DNA of 64,000 bases from Thiobacillus sp. SCUT-2 (GTDB lineage: Bacteria > Pseudomonadota > Gammaproteobacteria > Burkholderiales > Thiobacillaceae): assembly GCF_035621355.1 (NCBI RefSeq), contig NZ_CP141769.1, positions 2,046,001 through 2,110,000 on the forward strand. Reading direction: 5' to 3'. The notes beneath the pieces are model-generated. The model saw nothing but the letters and a program-made list of their open reading frames with translations, was not told the origin of the DNA and searched no databases. Position 1 is the first letter of the stretch. Each line of letters starts with the position of its first letter. Made by a program: the position numbers and the translations under genes. Below, one piece after another: positions 1 to 7,735 of the stretch.

Positions 1-238
1 TGACGATCCACACGGGCTTGCCGCGCCATTCCGCGGTCAGCAGCATGCCGGGCTCGACCTTGCTGATGTCGACTTCCACCGGTGCGCCCGCCGCTTTCGC
101 GCGCGCGCTCGGCAGCATGCTCATCACCAGCGGCACGGCCACGCCCGCCACTGCGACCCCGCCAACGGCGCTGGTCGCGGCGATCAGGAATTTTCGTTTA
201 CGTGTGTCCACTTTTTGCCCTTCGGCTTCCTGGCTCAT
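1..238 (-). CDS. petA: Ubiquinol-cytochrome c reductase Rieske iron-sulfur subunit, N-terminal part (cut by window edge)
   Basis: The first 79 codons are visible, starting at the ATG at 236-238; the gene runs off the left edge. The product would be the Rieske 2Fe-2S subunit of the cytochrome bc1 complex, which passes electrons from ubiquinol to cytochrome c1 on the periplasmic face. A short charged leader containing RKRKF is followed by a hydrophobic segment (about residues 17-40) that anchors the protein. After it comes a stretch reading PVEVDISKVEPGM, typical of the start of the Rieske head. The cluster-binding Cys/His boxes lie outside the window. It is divergent from the HtrA-family protease gene. 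The call rests on leader pattern and on the common betaproteobacterial pairing of these genes, so it is good but not absolute. Confidence 0.85.
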   Translation of the reverse strand, partial: MSQEAEGQKVDTRKRKFLIAATSAVGGVAVAGVAVPLVMSMLPSARAKAAGAPVEVDISKVEPGMLLTAEWRGKPVWIV

Positions 239-392
239 GTTTCCCTAACCTGAACGTGTTGCGATAAAACCGGCATTCTAACCAAATTGCCGCCCCGACC
301 GGAAGCCTGTTGTGGGCATGGCGCAACGCCCGGCGGCGCTGGGCTATAATCTGCGGGCCGCAAGTCACGGCAAGTCTCTGAATTTAATCAAA

Positions 393-1577
393 ATGCAAAT
401 TCGCAAATTCTGGCTGCTGTTCGCCCAGACCACGACGGTGGCGCTGGGGGTGCTGTTCATCGTCGCGCTGTTCAAGCCCGAACTGCTGCACTGGCAGCCG
501 CAGGGGGCCAGCCTCACGATCAACCAGGCGACCCAGCCGGTCGTCCGCGCGCCCACCCCGGTGGAATCGTTCGCGCCCGCGGCGCAGAAGGTGATCCCCG
601 CGGTGGTCAACGTCTTCACGCAGCAGAAGGTCAGCAGCCCCGCCCACCCTGCCCTGCAGGATCCGATCTTCCGCTACTTCTTCGGCGACCGCGTCGACCC
701 GCGCCCGCGCGAGGTGTCCAACCTCGGGTCCGGGGTGATCGTCAGCCCCAACGGCTACATCCTCACCAACGAGCATGTCGTCGAGGCCGCCGACCAGATC
801 GAGGTCGCACTGTCCGACGGCAAGACCGTCCCCGCACGCGTGGTCGGCGCGGATCCGGAAACCGATCTCGCGGTGCTGAAAATCGACGCCACCAACCTTC
901 CCGCCATCACCTTCGCCGAAGCGGACAGCCTCAAGGTCGGCGACTGGGTGCTGGCGGTGGGCAACCCCTTCGGCGTCGGCCAGACCGTCACCGCCGGCAT
1001 CGTCAGCGCGCTCGGCCGCACGCATCTCGGCATCAACACCTTCGAGAACTTCATCCAGACCGACGCCGCGATTAACCCCGGCAACTCGGGCGGCGCGCTG
1101 GTCGACGCGACGGGCAACCTGGTCGGCATCAACAGCGCGATCTATTCCCGCACCGGCGGATCGCAGGGCATCGGCTTCGCCATTCCGGTCAGCATCGCGC
1201 GCCAGGTCATGGAGCAGATCATCAAGACCGGCAGCGTGACGCGCGGCTGGGTCGGCGTCGAGGTCCAGGACCTCAGCCCCGAGCTCGCGGAATCGTTCAG
1301 CCTGAAGAATGCACAGGGTGCGCTGATCGCCGGCGTCCTCAAGGGCGGCCCGGCCGACGCTGGCGGCGTGCGGCCGGGCGATGTGCTGCTCGCGGTGAAC
1401 GGCCGCGCGGTGTCGGACTCGGCGTCGCTGCTCAACCTGATCGCCGCACTGAAGCCCGGCGCCAGCGCGGACCTGACCGTGGCACGCAAACAACAGTCGC
1501 TGGATCTCAAGGTCCAGGTCGGCCGCCGTCCCATCCAGCGGACGGTCGAGCAGCCCCAGGAACCCGAGGCCAACTGA
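393..1577 (+). CDS. DegS/DegQ-type periplasmic serine protease (HtrA/S1C family)
   Basis: This 394-residue protein is a trypsin-fold envelope protease that degrades or senses misfolded proteins. An N-terminal hydrophobic segment (about residues 10-28) acts as membrane anchor. The catalytic triad is visible: His128 in TNEHVV, Asp158 in DPETDLAVLKID and Ser232 in NPGNSGGAL. One PDZ domain follows (about residues 285-375), ending in a short charged tail. A single PDZ and a membrane anchor are the DegS/HhoB layout rather than the two-PDZ DegP layout. An in-frame ATG lies further upstream at 312, but the 393 start gives a normal leader. The gene is divergent from petA, a common arrangement in betaproteobacteria. 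Confidence 0.9.
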   Translation: MQIRKFWLLFAQTTTVALGVLFIVALFKPELLHWQPQGASLTINQATQPVVRAPTPVESFAPAAQKVIPAVVNVFTQQKVSSPAHPALQDPIFRYFFGDRVDPRPREVSNLGSGVIVSPNGYILTNEHVVEAADQIEVALSDGKTVPARVVGADPETDLAVLKIDATNLPAITFAEADSLKVGDWVLAVGNPFGVGQTVTAGIVSALGRTHLGINTFENFIQTDAAINPGNSGGALVDATGNLVGINSAIYSRTGGSQGIGFAIPVSIARQVMEQIIKTGSVTRGWVGVEVQDLSPELAESFSLKNAQGALIAGVLKGGPADAGGVRPGDVLLAVNGRAVSDSASLLNLIAALKPGASADLTVARKQQSLDLKVQVGRRPIQRTVEQPQEPEAN

Positions 1578-1644
1578 GCGCAAGCAGCCCGGCGACGACG
1601 CGCGCGCAGGGCACCGGCGCGCGGCACCGGGGCGGCGTCGCTGC

Positions 1645-2376
1645 TCAGACGCGGATGTAGGTCCAGCCCTGCTGCAGGCGGGTCACGATCTCGCCGATGG
1701 CGGTCGGTGTCGTCTGCGCGGCGCGGAGCAGTTTCACGTCCTGGCCTTCGCTGCGAAAGCGCGCGACGGACTGGCCGCACGCCACCCATTGCAGGTTGGG
1801 GTGACGCGCCTTCATCTGCGCGATGCGTGCCGCATAGGGATTGTGGTCCGCGCGCAGCAGGTCGATTCCCTGGCTGTTGACGATCACCTCGAGCTGCATC
1901 GTCCTTCCCCGCTGCCGCGCTGCGTCGAGCAGGCCTTCCGCCTGGTCGAGCAGCGCCTCCATCTTGCCGGGCGTGCCGCTGTCGAGGTGCAGCAGGATCC
2001 GGTCCGGATCGGCCTGCTGCTTGAGGCTGACCGCGTGAAAATTCGCGCCGGGCACGACCGGCCCGGTGGCGATGAGCGCGCCTCCCGCGCCCCGCAACGC
2101 CCAGCCGGTCGCGAGGCCGGCGAGCAGCACGAGGCAGCCGAACGCACAACGCTGGACAAACTTCCGGGACGGCAGCGCACCTGTCTTCCGTCCCGCAGCG
2201 GCGGGCGGCTCGGTGTAGGCGAGGCGAACCATGGTTTGCAGGCTGCGCAGGGCGCACACCCGCTGCGCAAGCGCCTTGTCTTCGCGCATCCGCGCGATCA
2301 GGGCCTCGCTCTCGGCAACGTCGAGTTCGCCATCGACGAAGGCATTCAGGGTTTCATCCGAAACGGCGGGATTCAT
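1645..2376 (-). CDS. Membrane anti-sigma factor with a periplasmic DsrE-like domain
   Basis: The protein has 243 residues in three visible parts. Residues 1-55 (DETLNAFVDGELD...) match the start of many anti-sigma factors that bind ECF sigma factors, but without the zinc-binding His/Cys motif. Residues 77-96 form one membrane helix. Residues 115-243 resemble the secreted DsrE-like proteins encoded nearby: they share a CG motif (Cys200) and the ending GWTYIRV, compared with GYVYIKP and GYIYVRP. Its ATG overlaps the stop of the ECF sigma gene (ATGA), so the two are translationally coupled. The likely job is to hold the sigma factor at the inner membrane until the periplasmic part receives a signal. 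The fused DsrE sensor is unusual. The anti-sigma role is inferred from context and N-terminal pattern. Confidence 0.75.
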   Translation of the reverse strand: MNPAVSDETLNAFVDGELDVAESEALIARMREDKALAQRVCALRSLQTMVRLAYTEPPAAAGRKTGALPSRKFVQRCAFGCLVLLAGLATGWALRGAGGALIATGPVVPGANFHAVSLKQQADPDRILLHLDSGTPGKMEALLDQAEGLLDAARQRGRTMQLEVIVNSQGIDLLRADHNPYAARIAQMKARHPNLQWVACGQSVARFRSEGQDVKLLRAAQTTPTAIGEIVTRLQQGWTYIRV

Positions 2377-2951
2377 TTCACTCTCCTCAGCACGGGCTGC
2401 ACGCCCGGCTGCTGCATCGCAGCATCCAGCAAATTCTTCAAGCTCGCGCGCGCGCGCGACAGCCGGCTCATCACCGTGCCGACCGGAATATCGAGAATTT
2501 CGGCGACCTCAGCGTAGCCGAACTCCTCCAGATCGACCAGGGTCAGCACCTGGCGCTGCCCGAGCGGCAGGCGCGCCACCGCCGCGCGAACGGAAGCGAT
2601 GACCTGCTCGCGATTGCAACGCGCCTCGGGCGTGTCGGCATGGCATGCCAGCTCATCCTGCCAGTCCTCCACGTCCTCGAAATCGCGTCGGCTGCGCAAC
2701 TGGTCGAGCCAGCAGCGGTTCATGATCGCCACCAGCCACCCCTTCATCGCCGCCGCCTCGCGCAGCTGGCTGCGGCGCGCCCAGGCCTTGGAAAGGGTTT
2801 CCTGCACCAGGTCGTCGGCGAGCGCCTCGTCGTGGCACCAGGCGTAGGCGATGCGGTAGAGCACCGGGCGCAATGCCTCGATGTCGGTGCGCAGGCCGAA
2901 CAACAGACGGGTTATCAAGCTCATGCTCCAGAGACGGGACTCATGGTTCAT
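2373..2951 (-). CDS. ECF-family RNA polymerase sigma factor
   Basis: A 192-residue extracytoplasmic-function sigma factor. Region 2 (about residues 25-92) carries YRIAYAWCHDEALADDLVQET and a WLVAIMNRCWLDQLR stretch, which bind core polymerase and the -10 element. Region 4 (about residues 122-178) has LPLGQRQVLTLVDLEEFGYAEVAEILDIPVGTVMSRLSRAR, a helix-turn-helix for the -35 element. No region 1.1 or 3 is present, as expected for this class. The start at 2951 has GGAATAA just upstream; a second ATG at 2924 is possible. It overlaps the anti-sigma gene and faces two secreted DsrE-like genes across a short divergent promoter region. It probably controls its own operon and those genes. Confidence 0.92.
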   Translation of the reverse strand: MNHESRLWSMSLITRLLFGLRTDIEALRPVLYRIAYAWCHDEALADDLVQETLSKAWARRSQLREAAAMKGWLVAIMNRCWLDQLRSRRDFEDVEDWQDELACHADTPEARCNREQVIASVRAAVARLPLGQRQVLTLVDLEEFGYAEVAEILDIPVGTVMSRLSRARASLKNLLDAAMQQPGVQPVLRRVK

Positions 2952-3007
2952 TTATTCCACAAGAATCAGCCCGGGAAAATGGAATAAGCGTCCCAGATAA
3001 ATCGTCT
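2952..3007 (+). promoter_or_regulatory. Divergent control region: inverted repeat and possible ECF promoter
   Basis: TTATTCCA (2952-2959) and TGGAATAA (2980-2987) form a perfect 8-base inverted repeat with 20 bases between the arms. On the + strand GGAATAA (2981-2987) is followed after 15 bases by CGTC (3003-3006). This spacing and the GGAA/CGT composition resemble ECF sigma promoters. If used, transcription would start shortly after 3010 and serve the DsrE-like gene at 3061. The left arm overlaps the ribosome-binding area of the sigma gene. The promoter call is inferred from pattern only. Confidence 0.45.
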
Positions 3008-3060
3008 TTATCTCCAGAGCCGCATCGAACGGCTCGCCACAACAACCCCGGAGACCATCC

Positions 3061-3519
3061 ATGAAACACACCCTGACCCACATTGCCCCGCTTGTCGCCG
3101 CCCTGATGCTGGGCGCAGCACCGGCGGCCCACGCCGCGCCCGCAGGTGCAGCCGCACAGGCGGAGGCGCCGGTGAAAGTCGTGTACCACATCAACGACGC
3201 ATCGGTGGCCACCGCCGCGCTGCACAACGTGAACAACGAGCTCAATGCCGCGCCCAATACCAAGGTCGTCGTGGTCGCACACGGCAAGGGCATCGACTTC
3301 CTGCTCAACGACGCCAAGGACGGCAAGGGCAACGCCTATGAACCGGAGGTCGCGGCCCTGAAGGCGCGCGGCGTCAGCTTCCGCGTCTGTCACAACACGC
3401 TGCAGAGCCGCCACCTGAACGACGACGCCGTGATCATGGAAGCCGAGGTGGTGCCGTCCGGCGTCGCCGAGGTCGCACGCCTCCAGGCGAAGGAGGGCTA
3501 TGTGTACATAAAGCCCTGA
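3061..3519 (+). CDS. Secreted DsrE-like protein (first copy)
   Basis: A 152-residue protein with a clear signal peptide (about residues 1-26, ending AHA) and a small alpha/beta domain of the DsrE/DsrF type. VVYHINDA is followed by a helix, then KVVVVAHGKGIDFLL, a second helix, GVSFRVCHNTL with Cys110, and a C-terminal helix ending GYVYIKP. Cytoplasmic DsrE proteins carry sulfur on a cysteine. Whether this periplasmic relative does is unknown. The gene is divergent from the ECF sigma/anti-sigma pair, and its domain matches the periplasmic end of that anti-sigma factor. It may be a target, ligand or competitor of the sensor, which is inference. A GGAG-type ribosome site precedes the ATG. Confidence 0.8.
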   Translation: MKHTLTHIAPLVAALMLGAAPAAHAAPAGAAAQAEAPVKVVYHINDASVATAALHNVNNELNAAPNTKVVVVAHGKGIDFLLNDAKDGKGNAYEPEVAALKARGVSFRVCHNTLQSRHLNDDAVIMEAEVVPSGVAEVARLQAKEGYVYIKP

Positions 3520-3541
3520 TCGCCACACCACAAGAACCATA

Positions 3542-3619
3542 CCGCCCGGATTCGGGCGGCTGATCAACCACCAGGGGGAGGCATGCACGTGCTCGCACGT
3601 GCAGGGGGGGTCTTTTTGT
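3542..3619 (+). terminator. Tandem hairpins between the two DsrE-like genes
   Basis: CCGCCCG/CGGGCGG forms a stem at 3542-3559. A second stem, TGCACGT/ACGTGCA, lies at 3584-3603 and is followed by a G run and TCTTTTTG (3611-3618). The second could end or attenuate transcription from the first DsrE-like gene before the next. It is only a moderate terminator because a G run separates stem and T tract. Confidence 0.45.
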
Positions 3620-3667
3620 CTCCGCTTGGGATGAATGCCACGGATCGCATCCGTGCGGAGACAAGAC

Positions 3668-4114
3668 ATGCTGAAACTCGTTCGAACCTTCTTCCTCACC
3701 CTTGCGTCGCTGCTGCTCGTCACGGCCACGTCTCCCGCGCTCGCGGCGGACGCCAGCATGGCCGACTACAAGTACGTGCTCCACATCAGCGACATGGATC
3801 CGTCCAAGCAGGATCTCATCCTGAACAACGCACGCAACCTGCTCGACGCCTACCCGCCGGGCGATGTCGACGTGGAGATCGTCGCCTACGGGCCGGGGCT
3901 GCGCCTGCTGTTCGCCGACAACGTCAACGCCAAGCGCGTCGAATCGCTCGCCATGAGCGGGGTGCGCTTCTCGGCCTGCGGCAACACGCTGAAGGGCATG
4001 ACCCAGCAACTCGGCTACGCGCCCAAGCTGAATCCGGCGGCCAAGGTCGTCCCGGGCGGCATCGTCCGCATCGGCGAGCTGGTCAAGCAGGGATACATCT
4101 ACGTCAGGCCCTGA
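3668..4114 (+). CDS. Secreted DsrE-like protein (second copy)
   Basis: This 148-residue paralogue has a signal peptide (about residues 1-27, ending ALA) and a DsrE-like domain. The order is YKYVLHISDMDP, a helix with LNNARNLLDAYP, then VDVEIVAYGPGLRLL, a helix, and GVRFSACGNTLKGM with Cys104. A C-terminal helix ends GYIYVRP. The start at 3668 was chosen over an upstream in-frame ATG at 3635 because it has GGAG nearby and gives a proper signal peptide. It lies between the first DsrE-like gene and the porin gene in the same direction. The single cysteine sits at the same place as in the other copies. Its function is unknown. Confidence 0.8.
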   Translation: MLKLVRTFFLTLASLLLVTATSPALAADASMADYKYVLHISDMDPSKQDLILNNARNLLDAYPPGDVDVEIVAYGPGLRLLFADNVNAKRVESLAMSGVRFSACGNTLKGMTQQLGYAPKLNPAAKVVPGGIVRIGELVKQGYIYVRP

Positions 4115-4176
4115 CCCCGGCCTCTCACGCCACCGAACAACTCGAATCCAAACCACGCTCAAGGAGACATGGAACA

Positions 4177-5535
4177 ATGAAAAGACTGAACACGTTCAAG
4201 TACAGCGTGCTGGGTGCGGCCTGCACCCTGGCGCTCGCCGGCAGCGGCCCGGCTCATGCAATCAACTGGCTGATGCTGCAGGGCACCGAACCTGTCGGGG
4301 CCAGCGCGCGCGCCAACGTCTGGGGCTTTGTCCAGGCCGACTACCAGAAGGACTTCAGCGACCCCAATACGGCCGGCCAGTACGTCCCGCCGAAGATGCT
4401 CGGCCCCGACCTCGAGTCCCAGTCCGGCTTCAACATCAGCCGGGCGCGCATCGGGGTGCGCGGCACCGGCTTCCCGATCGACAGCCACATCAACTACTTC
4501 CTGCTGCTGGAAATGGGCAACAACGGCATCACGTCGGGGAACGGCGCGTTCGCCAAGCTGACCGACGCGAGCGTCACCCTGAACTACATTCCGGGCGCAC
4601 GCATCCGCGCCGGCCTGTTCAAGACCCCTGGCGCCGAGGAAGCGCTGCAGGGCATCCAGACCTTCGACTACATCAATTTCTCCGAGCCCGCCAACCAGCT
4701 CCTGCTGGAACGCTTCCCCCAGCGCGCCTACACGGCCAACGTCGGCCCGTACACGGAAACCCAGCTGCAAAGCGGTTCCAGCCTGAACGGCTTCACCGGC
4801 CCGGTGGGCGCCTTCCGCGACGTCGGCGCACAGGTCTTCGACGCCTTCGACGTCGGCCACGACTGGGAAGTATCGTACGCGGCCATGATCGGCAACGGCA
4901 ACGGCATCGAGTTCAGCAACTACGATGGACAGTACGACAAGTACCTCTACCTGTCCGCCGAGAAGAAATACGGCGGCGCGGGGCCGCGCGCCGAAGGGAT
5001 GAAGTTCTTCGCCTGGGGCCAGTGGGGCAAGCGCCTGCTGGACAACACGAACGACAGCGTGGCCAACCCGAAGCTGTATGACCGGAACCGTGCCGGCCTG
5101 GGGATGACCTACAGGAAGAACCCCTTCCGCCTCACGGCCGAGTACATCACGGCCGACGGCATGATCTTCGAGGGACCGGACAAACCGAGCTTCTATTTCG
5201 CGAACCCCGCCAACACCACCGGCGTCAACAACGGCGCGGACGGCAAAGGCAGCGGCTGGTACGTGGAAGGCGGCTGGCACATCCCGAAGACCAAGTTCGA
5301 GCTCGATGCGCGCTACGACACCGTGGATCTGCTGAAGGGACGCAACGACGAACACACGTTCTCGAAGTGGACGCTGGGCGCGCAGTACCACCTCAACCCG
5401 AAAACGCGGCTCACGCTCAACTACGAGATCCGCAACTTCGAGTGCACGGCCAACACCCCGCAGTGCGTCAACGCCAACAAGAACCTGAGCGGCGTCGGCA
5501 ACAAGATCGGCCTGCAGGTGACGGCCATCTTCTAA
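4177..5535 (+). CDS. Outer-membrane porin, phosphate-selective OprO/OprP-like family
   Basis: A 452-residue beta-barrel outer-membrane protein with a signal peptide ending AHA (about residue 28). Alternating hydrophobic/polar strands run throughout, for example ISRARIGVRGTGFPID, INYFLLLEMGNNG and ARIRAGLFKTPGAEEAL, and the C-terminus is phenylalanine (VTAIF), the usual barrel assembly signal. Two cysteines near the end (ECTANTPQC) could form a loop disulfide. The FQADYQKDF opening and GLFKTP motif resemble the OprO/OprP porin family; substrate specificity cannot be read from the sequence. The ATG at 4177 has AAGGAG upstream. It follows the DsrE-like genes by 62 bases and may be cotranscribed with them. 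Confidence 0.82.
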   Translation: MKRLNTFKYSVLGAACTLALAGSGPAHAINWLMLQGTEPVGASARANVWGFVQADYQKDFSDPNTAGQYVPPKMLGPDLESQSGFNISRARIGVRGTGFPIDSHINYFLLLEMGNNGITSGNGAFAKLTDASVTLNYIPGARIRAGLFKTPGAEEALQGIQTFDYINFSEPANQLLLERFPQRAYTANVGPYTETQLQSGSSLNGFTGPVGAFRDVGAQVFDAFDVGHDWEVSYAAMIGNGNGIEFSNYDGQYDKYLYLSAEKKYGGAGPRAEGMKFFAWGQWGKRLLDNTNDSVANPKLYDRNRAGLGMTYRKNPFRLTAEYITADGMIFEGPDKPSFYFANPANTTGVNNGADGKGSGWYVEGGWHIPKTKFELDARYDTVDLLKGRNDEHTFSKWTLGAQYHLNPKTRLTLNYEIRNFECTANTPQCVNANKNLSGVGNKIGLQVTAIF

Positions 5536-5570
5536 ACGCGCATGCAACGCCTCTGCAGAGGTCTCCTGCT

Positions 5571-5601
5571 CCCCCGCCCGGCTCCGGGTGGGGTTTTTTT
5601 T
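5571..5601 (+). terminator. Rho-independent terminator after the porin gene
   Basis: CCCCGCCCG and CGGGTGGGG form a strong stem with a short loop, followed directly by eight T residues. It closes the DsrE-like/porin transcription unit. Confidence 0.85.
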
Positions 5602-5686
5602 GCGCCGCCGGCGCTCAGCCCAGCCGAAGTGCCCGGATCGCCCCATGGCCGGGCCACTTCGATGCCCTCATTCAGAAAGGAACGCA

Positions 5687-6184
5687 ATGCACGCCCCCCA
5701 CCCTGCCAGGATCAGCTGGCTGCTGCCCCTCGTAGCCGCGGCCGCCCTCTCGGGATGCGCCGCAATGGACGCCAGCAACGCAAAGGCGGGCCATATCCGC
5801 ATCACCTCCGACCCGGCCGGCGCGACCGCCTATGCGGACGGCGCGGCGCTCGGCGCGACGCCGATCGAAATCAATCCCGCCGATCACTTCCGCTCGGGTT
5901 TCGTGGGGTTGTCGTATCGCTATTACGGCACGCTCACGCTCAAGAAGGCCGGCTGCGAGCCCTGGTCGACCGACGTCAATGACTCGATCCTGTCGCGGGA
6001 CGTCCGCGCCAGGCTGAAATGCGACCCGAATTACCGGCCCGACGCGCCTGCTGCGGCCAAGCCCGGCTCGACGTCCGGGGATCCGACGGAGCGCCTGGAG
6101 CGCATCGAGGCCCTGCACGAGAAGGGCCTGATCAGCGACGAGGAGTACAACCGGCTGCGTACCCGCATCCTCGACCAGCTTTGA
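5687..6184 (+). CDS. Lipoprotein with PEGA-like and SHOCT domains
   Basis: A 165-residue lipoprotein. The signal peptide ends in a lipobox, LSGC, with Cys24 as the lipid site. Residues 36-64 (GHIRITSDPAGATAYADGAALGATPIEI) match the PEGA surface-repeat pattern. Residues 133-165 (DPTERLERIEALHEKGLISDEEYNRLRTRIL) match the SHOCT short C-terminal domain, common at the ends of oligomerising membrane proteins. Two further cysteines lie at about 90 and 112. The ATG at 5687 has AGAAAGGA before it; upstream in-frame starts overlap the porin terminator. It probably has its own transcript ending at the hairpin at 6249. Its function is unknown, but it likely sits in the envelope. Confidence 0.75.
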   Translation: MHAPHPARISWLLPLVAAAALSGCAAMDASNAKAGHIRITSDPAGATAYADGAALGATPIEINPADHFRSGFVGLSYRYYGTLTLKKAGCEPWSTDVNDSILSRDVRARLKCDPNYRPDAPAAAKPGSTSGDPTERLERIEALHEKGLISDEEYNRLRTRILDQL

Positions 6185-6248
6185 TGGCCTTTCCGCCCCG
6201 GAGCGGGCGATGCGGGTGCGGGGCATGCCGCACGGCCATGCAGGGTCA

Positions 6249-6276
6249 GGGGCGTTCCGGGAACGCCCCTTCTTTT
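6249..6276 (+). terminator. Terminator after the lipoprotein gene
   Basis: GGGGCGTTC and GAACGCCCC make a perfect nine-pair stem with a three-base loop, then TTCTTTTC. It separates the lipoprotein gene from the convergent orn gene. Confidence 0.8.
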
Positions 6277-6824
6277 CATTCGCCGCGGATGAAATGCTCG
6301 CGGTAGTAGCGGAGCTCGTCGATCGACTCGTAGATGTCCGCCAGCGCCTCGTGCTTGTTCGACTTCTTGAACGCCTCAGACAGCCCGGGCCGCCAGCGCT
6401 TGGCGAGTTCCTTCAGGGTGCTGACGTCGAGATTGCGGTAATGGAAGAAGGCTTCGAGTTGCGGCATGTAGCGCGCCAGGAAGCGGCGGTCCTGGCAGAT
6501 CGAATTGCCGCACATCGGCGACGTGCGCGGCGGGACGTGCTGCCTCACGAACTCGAGCATCTGCGCCTCGGCCTCGGCCTCGTCGAGCTGCGACGCCCTG
6601 ACGCGGTCGATCAGCCCGGATTTGCCGTGCGTGCCCTTGTTCCATGCGTCCATCGCGTTCATCACCTCGTCCGGCTGGTGGACCACCAGCACCGGCCCCT
6701 CGGCGACGGTGTTGAGGTCGGCATCGGTGACGACGATGGCGAGCTCGATGATGCGGTCGGTGTCCGGCGACAGGCCGGTCATTTCCATGTCGAGCCAGAG
6801 GAGATGCGTGGGATTCAGGGGCAT
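6276..6824 (-). CDS. orn: Oligoribonuclease
   Basis: A 182-residue DEDDh 3'-5' exoribonuclease that degrades two- to five-base RNA fragments and pGpG from c-di-GMP turnover. The motifs are visible: WLDMEMTGL holds the first Asp and Glu, [10 protein letters not shown] the next Asp, and KHEALADI the His and last Asp. The length matches the family. The start at 6824 ([17 protein letters not shown]) was chosen because it places the catalytic motif about ten residues in, as usual; an upstream ATG at 6887 adds an implausible basic leader. It is convergent with the lipoprotein gene and divergent from the cytochrome gene. Confidence 0.97.
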   Translation of the reverse strand: MPLNPTHLLWLDMEMTGLSPDTDRIIELAIVVTDADLNTVAEGPVLVVHQPDEVMNAMDAWNKGTHGKSGLIDRVRASQLDEAEAEAQMLEFVRQHVPPRTSPMCGNSICQDRRFLARYMPQLEAFFHYRNLDVSTLKELAKRWRPGLSEAFKKSNKHEALADIYESIDELRYYREHFIRGE

Positions 6825-6936
6825 ATCGGCGTTCCTTCGAAAAACAGTCCGCCATTTTCGCACACGACGCGTCCGGCGCTGGCGCAATCGCGGGCCTGTG
6901 GCGATAATGTGCGGATCGTCCCGTCAGGAGATCCGC

Positions 6937-7245
6937 ATGAACACCTTGACCGCTTTCACCTGCCTGGCGCTCCTGGCCGGCAGCGCCCAGGCCGCGCCCT
7001 TCGCCAAGGGCGACCCCGTGAAGGGCAAGGCCCTGCATGACAAGGCCTGCATCAGCTGCCATGCCAGCATGTTCGGTGGCGACGGCAGCGAGATCTACAC
7101 GCGCCCCGACCGCAAGATCAAGAACGCGCAGCAGCTCGCCGCGCGCATTGCCGCGTGCAACGCCAATACCGGGGCCGGCTGGTTCCCGGAGGACGAAGTG
7201 CACGTCGGTGCCTATCTCAATCAGCAGTACTACAAGTTCAAGTAA
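6937..7245 (+). CDS. Small periplasmic c-type cytochrome
   Basis: A 102-residue protein with a signal peptide (about residues 1-20) and one haem c motif, CISCH, at 38-42. The motif sits in a class I-like context, [21 protein letters not shown]. The only methionines are Met1 and Met45, so there is no methionine after the haem site at the place where class I cytochromes usually supply the sixth iron ligand. His89 or Met45 might serve instead, or the iron may be five-coordinate. It probably carries electrons in the periplasm; the partner is unknown. A pterin dehydratase gene follows ten bases later in the same direction. Confidence 0.85.
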   Translation: MNTLTAFTCLALLAGSAQAAPFAKGDPVKGKALHDKACISCHASMFGGDGSEIYTRPDRKIKNAQQLAARIAACNANTGAGWFPEDEVHVGAYLNQQYYKFK

Positions 7246-7255
7246 GGAAGTCCCC

Positions 7256-7597
7256 ATGACCACCGTTGTCGAAGAACTCGTCCGCAAGAAATGCGCGCCC
7301 TGCGAAGGCGGCGTCGCGCCGCTGACCGATGCCCAGATCGCCCCGCTCCTGAAGGGCCTGACCGGCTGGCAGCGCGACGGCATCAAGATCGCCAAGGAGT
7401 ACAAGTTCAAGGACCACTACCAGGCGCAGGCCTTCGCCAATGCCGTGATGTGGGTGTCGCACCGCGAAGACCACCATCCCTTCCTGATCGTCGGCTACAA
7501 CACGGTCCGGGTCGAGTACTGGACGCACGCGATCGGGGGGCTGTCGGAGAACGATTTCATCTGCGCCGCCAAGGTCGATGCGCTCCTCGACATCTGA
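7256..7597 (+). CDS. phhB: Pterin-4a-carbinolamine dehydratase (PCD/DCoH family)
   Basis: A 113-residue cytoplasmic enzyme that dehydrates 4a-hydroxytetrahydrobiopterin, regenerating the pterin used by aromatic amino acid hydroxylases; some family members work in molybdopterin or folate metabolism instead. The signature is present: [20 protein letters not shown], then TH and a downstream Asp. The N-terminal [19 protein letters not shown] with paired cysteines is frequent in bacterial members. No phenylalanine hydroxylase gene is visible here, so the symbol reflects the family rather than a proven pathway. It lies ten bases after the cytochrome gene, and AAGGAAG gives a good ribosome site. Confidence 0.92.
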   Translation: MTTVVEELVRKKCAPCEGGVAPLTDAQIAPLLKGLTGWQRDGIKIAKEYKFKDHYQAQAFANAVMWVSHREDHHPFLIVGYNTVRVEYWTHAIGGLSENDFICAAKVDALLDI

Positions 7598-7735
7598 GCC
7601 GGGGGAGCGGGTCCGGGACGAGGCGGTCTGAGGGTCGCGCCTCCGGGGTTCGCCGCATGATCGCGCCGCGCTCAAGTCCCCGCCGGTTTCGGCCGATTTC
7701 CCTTACGACACGGTTGGCCTGAGGCAGATTCGAGC

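Noticed and set aside
384..1583. Antisense open frame opposite the HtrA-type protease
   Set aside because: Mirror of a clear protease gene; no ribosome site or family pattern.
3583..4176. Upstream extension of the porin reading frame
   Set aside because: It overlaps the second DsrE-like gene in another frame and would place the porin signal peptide in mid-protein.
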